NCBI GenBank assembly: GCA_977017575.1
Contig: CDRNVI010000087.1
Location: forward strand, 1-64,000
Source of the DNA: Paramoeba atlantica
Taxonomy: Eukaryota; Discosea
Reading direction: 5' to 3'
Length of the DNA stretch: 64,000 nucleotides
Below the pieces are notes generated by a model, which worked only from the letters and a program-made list of their open reading frames with translations, was not told where the DNA came from and did no database searches. The position numbers and the translations under genes are program-made. Positions 16,875-26,212 of this stretch are shown one piece after another (position 1 is the stretch's first letter; every line of letters starts with the position of its first letter).

Positions 16875-17886
16875 TTTTTTTTTCTTCGTTGTCTTCGCCC
16901 TCCCCTCGCCACCCCCTTGGTCGCCCTCTGTTGCCCCCTGCGTCGCTCTGCCGCGCCGCTTTTCGCCCCCCACCCACTGCGCTGTCCCCTTCGCCGCCCA
17001 TTCCCCCTCCCTCCCTGCTCCCACCTGCGCCACTCTTTCCCTTCCCACAACAACAACAACAACAACACTGATATAATCAGTTAAGGGGTTAATATTTTCC
17101 CTTAAACATCTTCACACCTTAGATTAAAAACACTGACCACACAACTGTTTACCATATCTCAAATTTAATGTTTGTTTTAATGAGTCCTCGCATAATGATG
17201 AGTCTTTTCATTACAATAAACCAGGAAATGGAACCACCAACGCCCCTAGAGTTCAACGCAAATTGAAGGTATCAACTACTTGAGCGCTTCCCTTCCCACT
17301 CTTTCCCTTCATCCCCTCTGCCACCCCCTCACGCTGCATCTCGAAGAATGGCGCCGCCCGGTACCGAATATAACAAGGTACTAAAAAACTAGTGTAGGCG
17401 TCATTCACGCTTTTCTTTTCTTTTTTCTTTCTTTCTGCGGCTTGCAACTAGCCCATGATAACGGGGCTAGGGTAACAATTTGGAGAGATACGAGCTTGTT
17501 GAAGCTGAGGTTTGGCCTGTTGAAGCTGAGGAGCCAGTCCGCTCGAGGGGATACCACCCTAGAAGACTTGGTCCGTTGAAGCTGAGGTGCTAAAACCGTT
17601 GAAGCTGAGAGTCGACACTCCCAAACTATGCCAGCAAGCAGGCAAGGGGTCAAGGAGCACTGCTTTTGGCAGTGTCCGGGTGTGGCGAACCCCACCCTCC
17701 TAGCTAATCCAGATTCCCGCAGCGGACTTTCAGTCTGCGCGTTAGCTGGATCGGCTTGCATTGGCTCTGTGCTGCAATTCTTTTAGGTCTGCGCATGGGT
17801 CGTGCGGGTCGGAGCTACCTTCGGCTCTCTCCGAGGAGGCAACACCCCGTCTACGGGGTTTTTACCTGAATACATAACATAACATA
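16875..17886 (+). mobile_element. NA-1 non-autonomous retroelement, copy 1 (1012 bp)
   Basis: Starts with a T9 run and C-rich pyrimidine sequence, then a CAACAACAA run, an AT-rich middle, a pyrimidine tract, four GTTGAAGCTGAG repeats (17498, 17519, 17575, 17598), structured GC-rich sequence, a hairpin CCCCGTCTACGGGG with T5 (17844-17862), and a tail (ATAAC)3. The tail and 124-bp target duplications point to target-primed retrotransposition. No ORF with known domains. The copy at 60492 extends further 5', so this copy is 5'-truncated. Confidence 0.85.
17844..17862 (+). terminator. Hairpin plus T5 near NA-1 3' end
   Basis: CCCC-GTCTA-GGGG type stem followed by TTTTT. It could end a Pol III transcript, although the (ATAAC) tail lies beyond it, so a processing or recognition signal is equally possible. 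Confidence 0.5.
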
Positions 17887-18283
17887 ACTTGCCCTGAGAT
17901 GAATGTTCACAGACAGTGGCACATGTGCTGCGCTGTTTGAATCAGCATGTGAGCATCAAAGCCACAACGCTCGAGAAACACACATGCACTCATCTCCTTT
18001 TTCGTTTGGCATTTGCCACGTTTTTCAGTTTTTTGTTCTAAAAGTGACGTTCGATTTGGGGTGGTGTGGATCGCGCTTTGGAGCCAGGAAGTCGTGCGAG
18101 GCTGTCGGCTATCCGAACGGCGGCTTCTCGAATCTTGTCCCGCTGGGAGGTGCAGAATGGCATCGGAGAGATGAAAACAAATCAAGCACGATTAGATTCA
18201 TACGGACGAATTCTTAGCTGGAGAGAATGGTTGAAAACTGTTCACTCGATCTTGATCAGTTCCTTGTGGTAGAGACTCGGAAG

Positions 18284-18364
18284 GCGTCTATACCCAAGTG
18301 GTTAAGGGGCCTGACTTGAAATCAGGTGTGTTCTCACGCGCAGGTTCAAACCATGCTGGGCGCG
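18284..18364 (+). tRNA. tRNA-Ser(UGA)-like, T-stem mutant
   Basis: Matches the 6585 gene except that the T-arm reads GCAGG-TTCAAAC-CATGC, giving a G-A mismatch at pair 52-62 and altering the last B-box base. Anticodon UGA and TTTT terminator kept. Function doubtful. Confidence 0.7.
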
Positions 18365-18666
18365 TTTTCCTTCCACAAGCGTTGTCAAATCATATTCAGC
18401 GCGGGGTACCAACTACGCCCGCACCGCTCTTCTTCTCTCTTCTTCTTCTTCTATTCCGCGCGGAGTTTTTTTGAAAAGGTGGGATGCCCAGCGGCGCGGC
18501 ACCCGTCGTGGGAACTCACGCTCCGCATAAAAGACGTTGTTCTGAATCTCGAGGCGGTTTTACCCACAGAAGCTGCATTCGCAGGCCTTTCAGTGCAATT
18601 TTCGCCAGGACAGCCCACAGAAAACACCCTTTACCTGAGAGAGGTGCATTTGGGAACGTGAATACG

Positions 18667-18712
18667 AAACGAGCGAACAGATCACCCGCCCACAAAATCG
18701 TGGAGCATCGAG
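18667..18712. repeat. RLE-2 target duplication, left (46 bp)
   Basis: AAACGAGCGAACAGATCACC... to ...GGAGCATCGAG precedes RLE-2. In this unit the right copy (19584-19622) keeps only 39 bases because the SINE-2 block begins there. Confidence 0.85.
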
Positions 18713-19583
18713 ATTAGTGCCCAGCAGACTATTCACCCTTGCGGTAATGCCTCGTTTTGGACTGGCACATCCCAGGCTCCCTGCACACCTACAGTGCCCC
18801 GGGTGTCACACCTTGCTGACTTCCGAGAACGCTATTTCCCACGTGGCTGGATGCTCGACTTGCACTGGTAACAACGCGACAACGAAGCACAACAAAATGG
18901 TCCACAGACTGTATGAATTATGCATCAAAGCAGGCATTCCTTGTGAACGAGAACCCCGGCAGTTCTCTACGTACACGTGTGGCAAATGTGGAGCTCATCT
19001 GGATGGGGATTCTAAACCATCACACCAAAGGATCTGCGGATCAGGATCTTTTCACCACTCAGGGCCGGATCTAGTTATTCACTGGGCCGACGGAGACGTA
19101 TTCTACGACTTCACCATTGTGCATGAACTATGTCCTTCGAATTTAACGCGAGGCGGCACAATCCTTATGAGGGACGCCATCAAACGGAAGAACAAGACGT
19201 ACGTAGCCTCAAAACTGCTCCCCCAAATCCAATTTCAGTGCATACCGATGCTTGCAGGAGGAGCTATGCACGCTAACACAAAGAACCTACTTCTCGCTTT
19301 AGCCGACGCGTGTGGATTAGAGCGGGATTACGTGATCCAAGATTTTACACTTCGATTACAAGAATTCAACGGATCGGTTGTTCTCTCGCAACTTGGCAAA
19401 TTTCTAGTGCCGCAGAGCCGAGAAGATACGGCGATTTAATCAACCATTCTTTATTAATTATGAAAACTTGAGAAAGTAATTGTGGTTCCGGCTCAACACA
19501 TGAGAGAAAATCATATTATTCATTATCTGAAAACATCTGTCAGTTTCTTCGTCTGTAGGTTCCTTTGAGATACAGTTTATTTT
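18713..19583 (+). mobile_element. RLE-2 copy 1: 5'-truncated RLE-LINE (871 bp)
   Basis: The element starts at ATTAGTGCCC directly after the 46-bp target sequence and ends at TTTATTTT before its repeat. It holds only the C-terminal zinc-finger/RLE part of the ORF plus a 144-base 3' UTR, without a poly(A) tail. The empty target is seen at about 6970-7030 and the complete duplication at 62539-62584 and 63456-63501. Confidence 0.9.
18717..19439 (+). CDS. RLE-2 ORF remnant: zinc fingers plus restriction-like endonuclease
   Basis: 240 residues, open, but the first codon is GTG at the truncation point and aligns inside the RLE-1 protein (about residue 677), so there is no true start. First zinc finger C-x2-C...H-x3-C (CPGC at residues 26-29, SHVAGC at 41-46). 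Second finger: TCGKCG with HQRICG. The RLE core is HHSGPDLVIHW then VFYDFTIVHEL, giving PD, D and E in the spacing of the RLE-1 protein. All visible metal and catalytic residues are kept. This module would bind and nick target DNA in a full element; alone it lacks the polymerase. Whether it is expressed is unknown. Confidence 0.88.
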   Translation: MPSRLFTLAVMPRFGLAHPRLPAHLQCPGCHTLLTSENAISHVAGCSTCTGNNATTKHNKMVHRLYELCIKAGIPCEREPRQFSTYTCGKCGAHLDGDSKPSHQRICGSGSFHHSGPDLVIHWADGDVFYDFTIVHELCPSNLTRGGTILMRDAIKRKNKTYVASKLLPQIQFQCIPMLAGGAMHANTKNLLLALADACGLERDYVIQDFTLRLQEFNGSVVLSQLGKFLVPQSREDTAI

Positions 19584-19622
19584 AAACGAGCGAACAGATC
19601 ACCCGCCCACAAAATCGTGGAG

Positions 19623-19895
19623 ATTTTCCACGTCCACCCCGTTACATCGTGTCTCAAGCCTCCTTTGCGTAAGCAGCTCGCAATTTAGCGGCTGCGCTGG
19701 AGCCTGGTTCAACTCGGCGGTTCCGGGTTGGTCCTCCAGGGGAGCGGGGTTGGGTGTGGGCCTTGAAGGCACTCCTGATCGCTTTCCCTTTGTAGTGAGG
19801 CCGCCAGGTTGCGAGTTTTGTCGATAGCGGGAATCGAACCCACAACCTACAGGTTGTAAGGCCCACCGTCTACCAACTACGCCCGCACCGCACTT
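19623..19895 (-). mobile_element. SINE-2 block, copy 1 (tRNA-headed)
   Basis: On the minus strand: A box GGGCGTAGTTGG (19873-19884), B box GGTTCGATTCC (19830-19840, perfect), then CGCTATCGACA, a CCTGGCGGCCTCACT stretch shared with SINE-1, and a GC-rich body. The T-arm pairs (GTGGG/CCCGC) but the acceptor and anticodon arms do not, and ACAACCT-AC-AGGTTGT forms a palindrome inside, so it is a SINE head and not a working tRNA. It interrupts the right RLE-2 target duplication. Confidence 0.75.
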
Positions 19896-20022
19896 ATGGC
19901 ATCGGAGAGATGAAAACAAATCAAGCACGATTAGATTCATACGGACGAATTCTTAGCTGGAGAGAATGGTTGAAAACTGTTCACTCGATCTTGATCAGTT
20001 CCTTGTGGTAGAGACTCGGAAG

Positions 20023-20103
20023 GCGTCTATACCCAAGTGGTTAAGGGGCCTGACTTGAAATCAGGTGTGTTCTCACGCGCAGGTTGAAACCCTGCTGGGC
20101 GCG
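20023..20103 (+). tRNA. tRNA-Ser(UGA)-like, T-loop mutant
   Basis: The T-loop reads TTGAAAC, so invariant C56 is G and the G19-C56 contact and B box are damaged; the T-stem is intact. RLE-3 starts 24 bases after its 3' end. Confidence 0.7.
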
Positions 20104-20126
20104 TTTTCCTTCCACAAGCGTTGTCA

Positions 20127-20873
20127 TGGCTCACCTCAAATTCTAGACTTGTACCTACGCGACTTTTCAAGTTAGCAGTTATGCCACGCATTGGGATTGC
20201 ACATCCGAGCCTCCCCTCCAATTTACAGTGTCCAGGGTGCCATGCATTACTTAACCCCCGTACAGCGCTCACGCACGTGTCCGGGTGCGTCAAATGTTCA
20301 GGCAATAACGCAACGGCAAAGCACAACAAGATGGTTCGGAATATTTATGAATTATGCATAAAATCAGGTCTGCCCTTTGAGCTGGAACCCAGACAGTTCT
20401 CCACCTACACTTGCGCAAAATGTGGAGCAAGCGTGGATGGCGACGGCAAATCCCATCACCAAAGAACCTGCGGATCCGGATCTTTTTATCATTCGGGCCC
20501 AGATATCGTGATTCATTGGGCAAGCGGAGATGTATACTACGATTTCACCATCGGCCACGAGCTATCGCAATCAAATGTTGGACGTAGCACCGCTCAGCTT
20601 TTCCGTGATGCCATAAAACGCAAAGTCTCCAAATACGTGGCGTCTAAGCTTATTCCTAATGAGCAATTCCAATGTGTACCAATGCTCTCCGGCGGTGCAA
20701 TGCACAGCAACACCAAAGCGCTTATCACAACCCTGGCTGATGCATGTGGACTCGAACGGGACTTCGTAGTACAGGATTTCACCCTTCGACTACAGGAACT
20801 TAACGGTTCAGTGGTGATGTCCCAACTCCGCAAATACATAGCCACAACTCAAGTGGACAATACGGCTTTTTAG
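20127..20873 (+). CDS. RLE-3 ORF remnant: zinc fingers plus restriction-like endonuclease
   Basis: About 248 residues of element sequence (SWLTSNSRLVPTRLFKLAVMPRIG...); an open frame extends two codons upstream into host DNA. It aligns with RLE-1 from about residue 668 to the end. First finger: CPGCHALL...THVSGC. Second finger: TCAKCG...HQRTCG. RLE core: YHSGPDIVIHW and VYYDFTIGHEL. Compared with the others, PCERE is PFELE, so one otherwise constant Cys is Phe. It is clearly distinct from RLE-2 in sequence, hence a separate family, yet truncated at almost the same place. No reverse transcriptase. Confidence 0.88.
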   Translation, partial: WLTSNSRLVPTRLFKLAVMPRIGIAHPSLPSNLQCPGCHALLNPRTALTHVSGCVKCSGNNATAKHNKMVRNIYELCIKSGLPFELEPRQFSTYTCAKCGASVDGDGKSHHQRTCGSGSFYHSGPDIVIHWASGDVYYDFTIGHELSQSNVGRSTAQLFRDAIKRKVSKYVASKLIPNEQFQCVPMLSGGAMHSNTKALITTLADACGLERDFVVQDFTLRLQELNGSVVMSQLRKYIATTQVDNTAF

Positions 20874-20962
20874 GCACGTGCGAGTTTTTCGGTAGGCGTT
20901 GACTATTGATATAAGAGTTGAAGTTTAGACGACTGAAAGTCTATGAAAAGAAACTGAGATGA

Positions 20963-21674
20963 ATGCGTGCAATGTACAGGTTTCAACGCCACAGCGAAGC
21001 ACAACATGTTGACCAAGTTTCTGTATGATCTTTGCATGAAAGCCGGTATTCCATGCGAAAGAGAGCCGCGTTCTTTTAGCACGTGGAGTTGTCTAACATG
21101 CGGAAATACAGTCGACTACAACAATCAGCATCTCCACCACAAAACATGCGGAGGACGGCAGTTTCATCGCTCAGGCCCGGATCTTGCGATCTACTGGAAC
21201 AGTGGCGTGGTGTTCTACGACCTAACTGTGGTGCACGAGCTCGCGCCTTCCCATCGGAATAAAAAGTGTTCCCAACTCGTGCGAGAAGCTATACAGCGGA
21301 AAAATGAAACATACGTCAATAGTGGCATGATTCCGGCGGAAGCTTTTGAGTGCCTTCCTGTCTTGTCTGCTGGTCTTTACATAAGAGCACACGGGGCCTA
21401 ATTAAATCACTGACGGATGTCTGCCTGTTGGATACCCAAAACACCGAACAGGCATTCAAGTTGCTACTCCAAGAGCTGAACGGATCCGAAGTATACGCAC
21501 AGCTCCGACATTTTTTGGAGCCTCAAGACTATCAGAAAAGCACTATTCTTTAAGAAATCAAAAGTACAGAAAAGATACAAATTGGAATTATAAAGCCTGC
21601 GAAGAGATAGACAAAAATCAGTACTAAAAGTTTATGTAAACTTGAGAAAGTAATTTTGATTACGTCTTATATCG
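20963..21674 (+). pseudogene. RLE-1 3' fragment, copy 1 (RLE part), frameshifted
   Basis: Nearly identical to 59776-60490 of the long RLE-1 copy. It starts at the codon for about residue 721, so it lacks the first CPGC zinc ligands but keeps the second finger and RLE core (RSGPDLAIYW, VFYDLTVVHEL). The coding pieces are 20967-21401 and 21350-21553: one base is missing where RLE-1 has LPVLSCGSLHK. The 36 bases before it (20927-20962) are unassigned. The 3' end joins the A-tract repeat. Confidence 0.88.
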
Positions 21675-22145
21675 AAAAAAAAAAAACTAGCCCGCGAGGG
21701 CTAGGTACCCCAAGTGAGGTAGTACACGGGCAGTGAATCTCCTCCCCGTCGGCTAGCATCCTGTTTCGCGACCGTGTCGCTGTCGACACAGGCCCGCGCC
21801 TGCGCCCTCCTGTATAACAAGGGAAGGGTTCACAAGTCAGGCCGTGGAGAGGTCGAAAGACCCGGCCCGGAACGCGCGAATGGATTGGGCATAGATTGCT
21901 TGTTTTTATTGTTATTGTTTTTATTGTTCTTATACTTACGGGAGATCGAATTCCTAGTTTTGGGTTCCAAAATATGAAATTGCTAATTTGATTGCTTGTT
22001 TTAAAATCATGTACCCCCCCCCCAATGGACCTACTTGGTTCGTCTAATGGGTCAAAATATAGAGGCAATGCCGCAAAAAAAAAAAAAAAAAATGTTCACA
22101 GACAGTGACACTAAACAAAAGGATTAAATCCCCAAATGCATCCGT
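21675..22145. repeat. A-tract-bounded unclassified repeat, copy 1
   Basis: It lies between an A12 run and an A17-18 run at about 22077-22094. After the first run is a hairpin CTAGCCC-GCGA-GGGCTAG (21687-21704); on the minus strand this is followed by T12, like a stem-loop terminator. Next come about 180 GC-rich bases, an AT-rich part with TTTTTATTGTTATTG, and a C8-10 run. The last 50 bases include TGTTCACAGACAGTGACAC from the host repeat. No ORF of note; no known RNA recognised. Probably a small non-autonomous element. Confidence 0.6.
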
Positions 22146-22960
22146 GATATAAGAGTTGAAGTTTCCTTATTGTAAGACCTCGTTGTCAAATCATATTCAG
22201 CGCGGGATACCAACTACGCCCGCACCGCTCTTCTTCTCTCTTCTTCTTCTTCTATTCCGCGCGGAGTTTTTTTGAAAAGGTGGGATGCCCAGCGGCGCGG
22301 CCCCCGTCGTGGGAACGCACGCTCCGCATAAAAGACGTTGTTCTGAATCTCGAGGCGGTTTTACCCACAGAAGCTGCATTCGCAGGCCTTTCAGTGCAAT
22401 TTTCGCCGGGACAGCCCACAGAAAACACCCTTTACCTGAGAGAGGTGCATTTGGGAACGTGAATACGAAACGAGCGAACAGATCACCCGTCCACAAAATC
22501 GTGGAGCATCGAGTGTCGCCGAGTAAATTGAAAGGTGTGATGGAGAAACAGGCGGAATGAGGTGGAATACAATGGTGTGCTGCATGGCGAGGTTGTGGTG
22601 TTTGTTTGCGCTGTTGGGGGTAGAGGTGTCTAGTTTGGTGTGAATTTGTTATCGCATTGGATGTTTCTGTGAAAATCATATTTTCCGGAGTAAGCATACG
22701 GTGGGGGGGAATACAATGGTGCGCTGCGTGGTGCGTCGGGTGTGCTTGTTGTGGCGTTTGAAGAGTAGATGTGTCTACGTTGTAGGGATGGTGTCTGTTT
22801 CATTATGGAGTATTGTACGATGCTTGCAAAAAAAATACTTGCCCTGAGATGAATGTTCACAGACAGTGGCACATGTGCTGCGCTGTTTGAATCAGCTTGT
22901 GATCATCAAAGCCACAACGCTCGAGAAACACACATGCACTCATCTCCTTTTTCGTTTGGC

Positions 22961-23972
22961 TTTTTTTTTCTTCGTTGTCTTCGCCCTCCCCTCGCCACCC
23001 CCTTGGTCGCCCTCTGTTGCCCCCTGCGTCGCTCTGCCGCGCCGCTTTTCGCCCCCCACCCACTGCGCTGTCCCCTTCGCCGCCCATTCCCCCTCCCTCC
23101 CTGCTCCCACCTGCGCCACTCTTTCCCTTCCCACAACAACAACAACAACAACACTGATATAATCAGTTAAGGGGTTAATATTTTCCCTTAAACATCTTCA
23201 CACCTTAGATTAAAAACACTGACCACACAACTGTTTACCATATCTCAAATTTAATGTTTGTTTTAATGAGTCCTCGCATAATGATGAGTCTTTTCATTAC
23301 AATAAACCAGGAAATGGAACCACCAACGCCCCTAGAGTTCAACGCAAATTGAAGGTATCAACTACTTGAGCGCTTCCCTTCCCACTCTTTCCCTTCATCC
23401 CCTCTGCCACCCCCTCACGCTGCATCTCGAAGAATGGCGCCGCCCGGTACCGAATATAACAAGGTACTAAAAAACTAGTGTAGGCGTCATTCACGCTTTT
23501 CTTTTCTTTTTTCTTTCTTTCTGCGGCTTGCAACTAGCCCATGATAACGGGGCTAGGGTAACAATTTGGAGAGATACGAGCTTGTTGAAGCTGAGGTTTG
23601 GCCTGTTGAAGCTGAGGAGCCAGTCCGCTCGAGGGGATACCACCCTAGAAGACTTGGTCCGTTGAAGCTGAGGTGCTAAAACCGTTGAAGCTGAGAGTCG
23701 ACACTCCCAAACTATGCCAGCAAGCAGGCAAGGGGTCAAGGAGCACTGCTTTTGGCAGTGTCCGGGTGTGGCGAACCCCACCCTCCTAGCTAATCCAGAT
23801 TCCCGCAGCGGACTTTCAGTCTGCGCGTTAGCTGGATCGGCTTGCATTGGCTCTGTGCTGCAATTCTTTTAGGTCTGCGCATGGGTCGTGCGGGTCGGAG
23901 CTACCTTCGGCTCTCTCCGAGGAGGCAACACCCCGTCTACGGGGTTTTTACCTGAATACATAACATAACATA
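22961..23972 (+). mobile_element. NA-1 copy 2
   Basis: Same boundaries and parts as copy 1, T9 start to (ATAAC) tail, in long unit 2. Confidence 0.85.
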
Positions 23973-24369
23973 ACTTGCCCTGAGATGAATGTTCACAGAC
24001 AGTGGCACATGTGCTGCGCTGTTTGAATCAGCATGTGAGCATCAAAGCCACAACGCTCGAGAAACACACATGCACTCATCTCCTTTTTCGTTTGGCATTT
24101 GCCACGTTTTTCAGTTTTTTGTTCTAAAAGTGACGTTCGATTTGGGGTGGTGTGGATCGCGCTTTGGAGCCAGGAAGTCGTGCGAGGCTGTCGGCTATCC
24201 GAACGGCGGCTTCTCGAATCTTGTCCCGCTGGGAGGTGCAGAATGGCATCGGAGAGATGAAAACAAATCAAGCACGATTAGATTCATACGGACGAATTCT
24301 TAGCTGGAGAGAATGGTTGAAAACTGTTCACTCGATCTTGATCAGTTCCTTGTGGTAGAGACTCGGAAG

Positions 24370-24450
24370 GCGTCTATACCCAAGTGGTTAAGGGGCCTGA
24401 CTTGAAATCAGGTGTGTTCTCACGCGCAGGTTCAAACCATGCTGGGCGCG
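24370..24450 (+). tRNA. tRNA-Ser(UGA)-like, T-stem mutant
   Basis: Same 52-62 mismatch as 18284. Confidence 0.7.
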
Positions 24451-24802
24451 TTTTCCTTCCACAAGCGTTGTCAAATCATATTCAGCGCGGGGTACCAACT
24501 ACGCCCGCACCGCTCTTCTTCTCTCTTCTTCTTCTTCTATTCCGCGCGGAGTTTTTTTGAAAAGGTGGGATGCCCAGCGGCGCGGCACCCGTCGTGGGAA
24601 CTCACGCTCCGCATAAAAGACGTTGTTCTGAATCTCGAGGCGGTTTTACCCACAGAAGCTGCATTCGCAGGCCTTTCAGTGCAATTTTCGCCAGGACAGC
24701 CCACAGAAAACACCCTTTACCTGAGAGAGGTGCATTTGGGAACGTGAATACGAAACGAGCGAACAGATCACCCGCCCACAAAATCGTGGAGCATCGAGAT
24801 TA

Positions 24803-25525
24803 GTGCCCAGCAGACTATTCACCCTTGCGGTAATGCCTCGTTTTGGACTGGCACATCCCAGGCTCCCTGCACACCTACAGTGCCCCGGGTGTCACACCTT
24901 GCTGACTTCCGAGAACGCTATTTCCCACGTGGCTGGATGCTCGACTTGCACTGGTAACAACGCGACAACGAAGCACAACAAAATGGTCCACAGACTGTAT
25001 GAATTATGCATCAAAGCAGGCATTCCTTGTGAACGAGAACCCCGGCAGTTCTCTACGTACACGTGTGGCAAATGTGGAGCTCATCTGGATGGGGATTCTA
25101 AACCATCACACCAAAGGATCTGCGGATCAGGATCTTTTCACCACTCAGGGCCGGATCTAGTTATTCACTGGGCCGACGGAGACGTATTCTACGACTTCAC
25201 CATTGTGCATGAACTATGTCCTTCGAATTTAACGCGAGGCGGCACAATCCTTATGAGGGACGCCATCAAACGGAAGAACAAGACGTACGTAGCCTCAAAA
25301 CTGCTCCCCCAAATCCAATTTCAGTGCATACCGATGCTTGCAGGAGGAGCTATGCACGCTAACACAAAGAACCTACTTCTCGCTTTAGCCGACGCGTGTG
25401 GATTAGAGCGGGATTACGTGATCCAAGATTTTACACTTCGATTACAAGAATTCAACGGATCGGTTGTTCTCTCGCAACTTGGCAAATTTCTAGTGCCGCA
25501 GAGCCGAGAAGATACGGCGATTTAA
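24803..25525 (+). CDS. RLE-2 ORF remnant, copy 2
   Basis: The same 240-residue zinc-finger/RLE protein as at 18717, without amino-acid change. Element 24799-25669. Confidence 0.88.
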   Translation: MPSRLFTLAVMPRFGLAHPRLPAHLQCPGCHTLLTSENAISHVAGCSTCTGNNATTKHNKMVHRLYELCIKAGIPCEREPRQFSTYTCGKCGAHLDGDSKPSHQRICGSGSFHHSGPDLVIHWADGDVFYDFTIVHELCPSNLTRGGTILMRDAIKRKNKTYVASKLLPQIQFQCIPMLAGGAMHANTKNLLLALADACGLERDYVIQDFTLRLQEFNGSVVLSQLGKFLVPQSREDTAI

Positions 25526-25708
25526 TCAACCATTCTTTATTAATTATGAAAACTTGAGAAAGTAATTGTGGTTCCGGCTCAACACATGAGAGAAAATCAT
25601 ATTATTCATTATCTGAAAACATCTGTCAGTTTCTTCGTCTGTAGGTTCCTTTGAGATACAGTTTATTTTAAACGAGCGAACAGATCACCCGCCCACAAAA
25701 TCGTGGAG

Positions 25709-25981
25709 ATTTTCCACGTCCACCCCGTTACATCGTGTCTCAAGCCTCCTTTGCGTAAGCAGCTCGCAATTTAGCGGCTGCGCTGGAGCCTGGTTCAACT
25801 CGGCGGTTCCGGGTTGGTCCTCCAGGGGAGCGGGGTTGGGTGTGGGCCTTGAAGGCACTCCTGATCGCTTTCCCTTTGTAGTGAGGCCGCCAGGTTGCGA
25901 GTTTTGTCGATAGCGGGAATCGAACCCACAACCTACAGGTTGTAAGGCCCACCGTCTACCAACTACGCCCGCACCGCACTT
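25709..25981 (-). mobile_element. SINE-2 block, copy 2
   Basis: Same as 19623-19895. Confidence 0.75.
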
Positions 25982-26108
25982 ATGGCATCGGAGAGATGAA
26001 AACAAATCAAGCACGATTAGATTCATACGGACGAATTCTTAGCTGGAGAGAATGGTTGAAAACTGTTCACTCGATCTTGATCAGTTCCTTGTGGTAGAGA
26101 CTCGGAAG

Positions 26109-26189
26109 GCGTCTATACCCAAGTGGTTAAGGGGCCTGACTTGAAATCAGGTGTGTTCTCACGCGCAGGTTGAAACCCTGCTGGGCGCG
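26109..26189 (+). tRNA. tRNA-Ser(UGA)-like, T-loop mutant
   Basis: Same C56G change as 20023. Confidence 0.7.
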
Positions 26190-26212
26190 TTTTCCTTCCA
26201 CAAGCGTTGTCA

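Larger units (their letters stand above)
20127..22180 (+). mobile_element. RLE-3 copy 1, 5'-truncated, with nested insertions
   Basis: Bounded by CGTTGTCA at 20119-20126 and 22181-22188 (8-bp target duplication); the second copy runs on into AATCATATTC as in the unoccupied host repeat. RLE-3 proper is 20127-20926 plus 22146-22180. The middle, 20927-22145, was inserted into its 3' UTR and is flanked by the 19-bp repeat GATATAAGAGTTGAAGTTT (20908-20926 and 22146-22164). The insertion site is 23 bases past the tRNA 3' end. Confidence 0.88.
16161..22200 (+). repeat. Array long unit 1
   Basis: Order: host repeat with NA-1, tRNA-Ser copy, RLE-2 insertion, SINE-2 block, second tRNA-Ser copy, RLE-3 insertion containing an RLE-1 fragment and an A-tract repeat. 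The left edge is CGCGGGATACC joined to unique sequence. This first unit lacks about 46 bases (near 16237) that the others have. The period to the next unit, measured at shared landmarks, is 6086 bp. Confidence 0.93.

Noticed and set aside
16820-17068. Arg/Gly/Glu-rich and Pro-rich frames in the NA-1 head (also 60474-60956)
   Set aside because: Low-complexity translation of a C-rich pyrimidine stretch, open in several frames.
19821-19891. Working tRNA gene in SINE-2 (Tyr or Val considered)
   Set aside because: The boxes are good but the acceptor stem does not pair and no 5-bp anticodon stem with a 7-base loop can be formed.
19599-19940. Minus-strand 113-residue frame over the SINE-2 block
   Set aside because: It lies across Pol III boxes and target duplication sequence; explained by the SINE.
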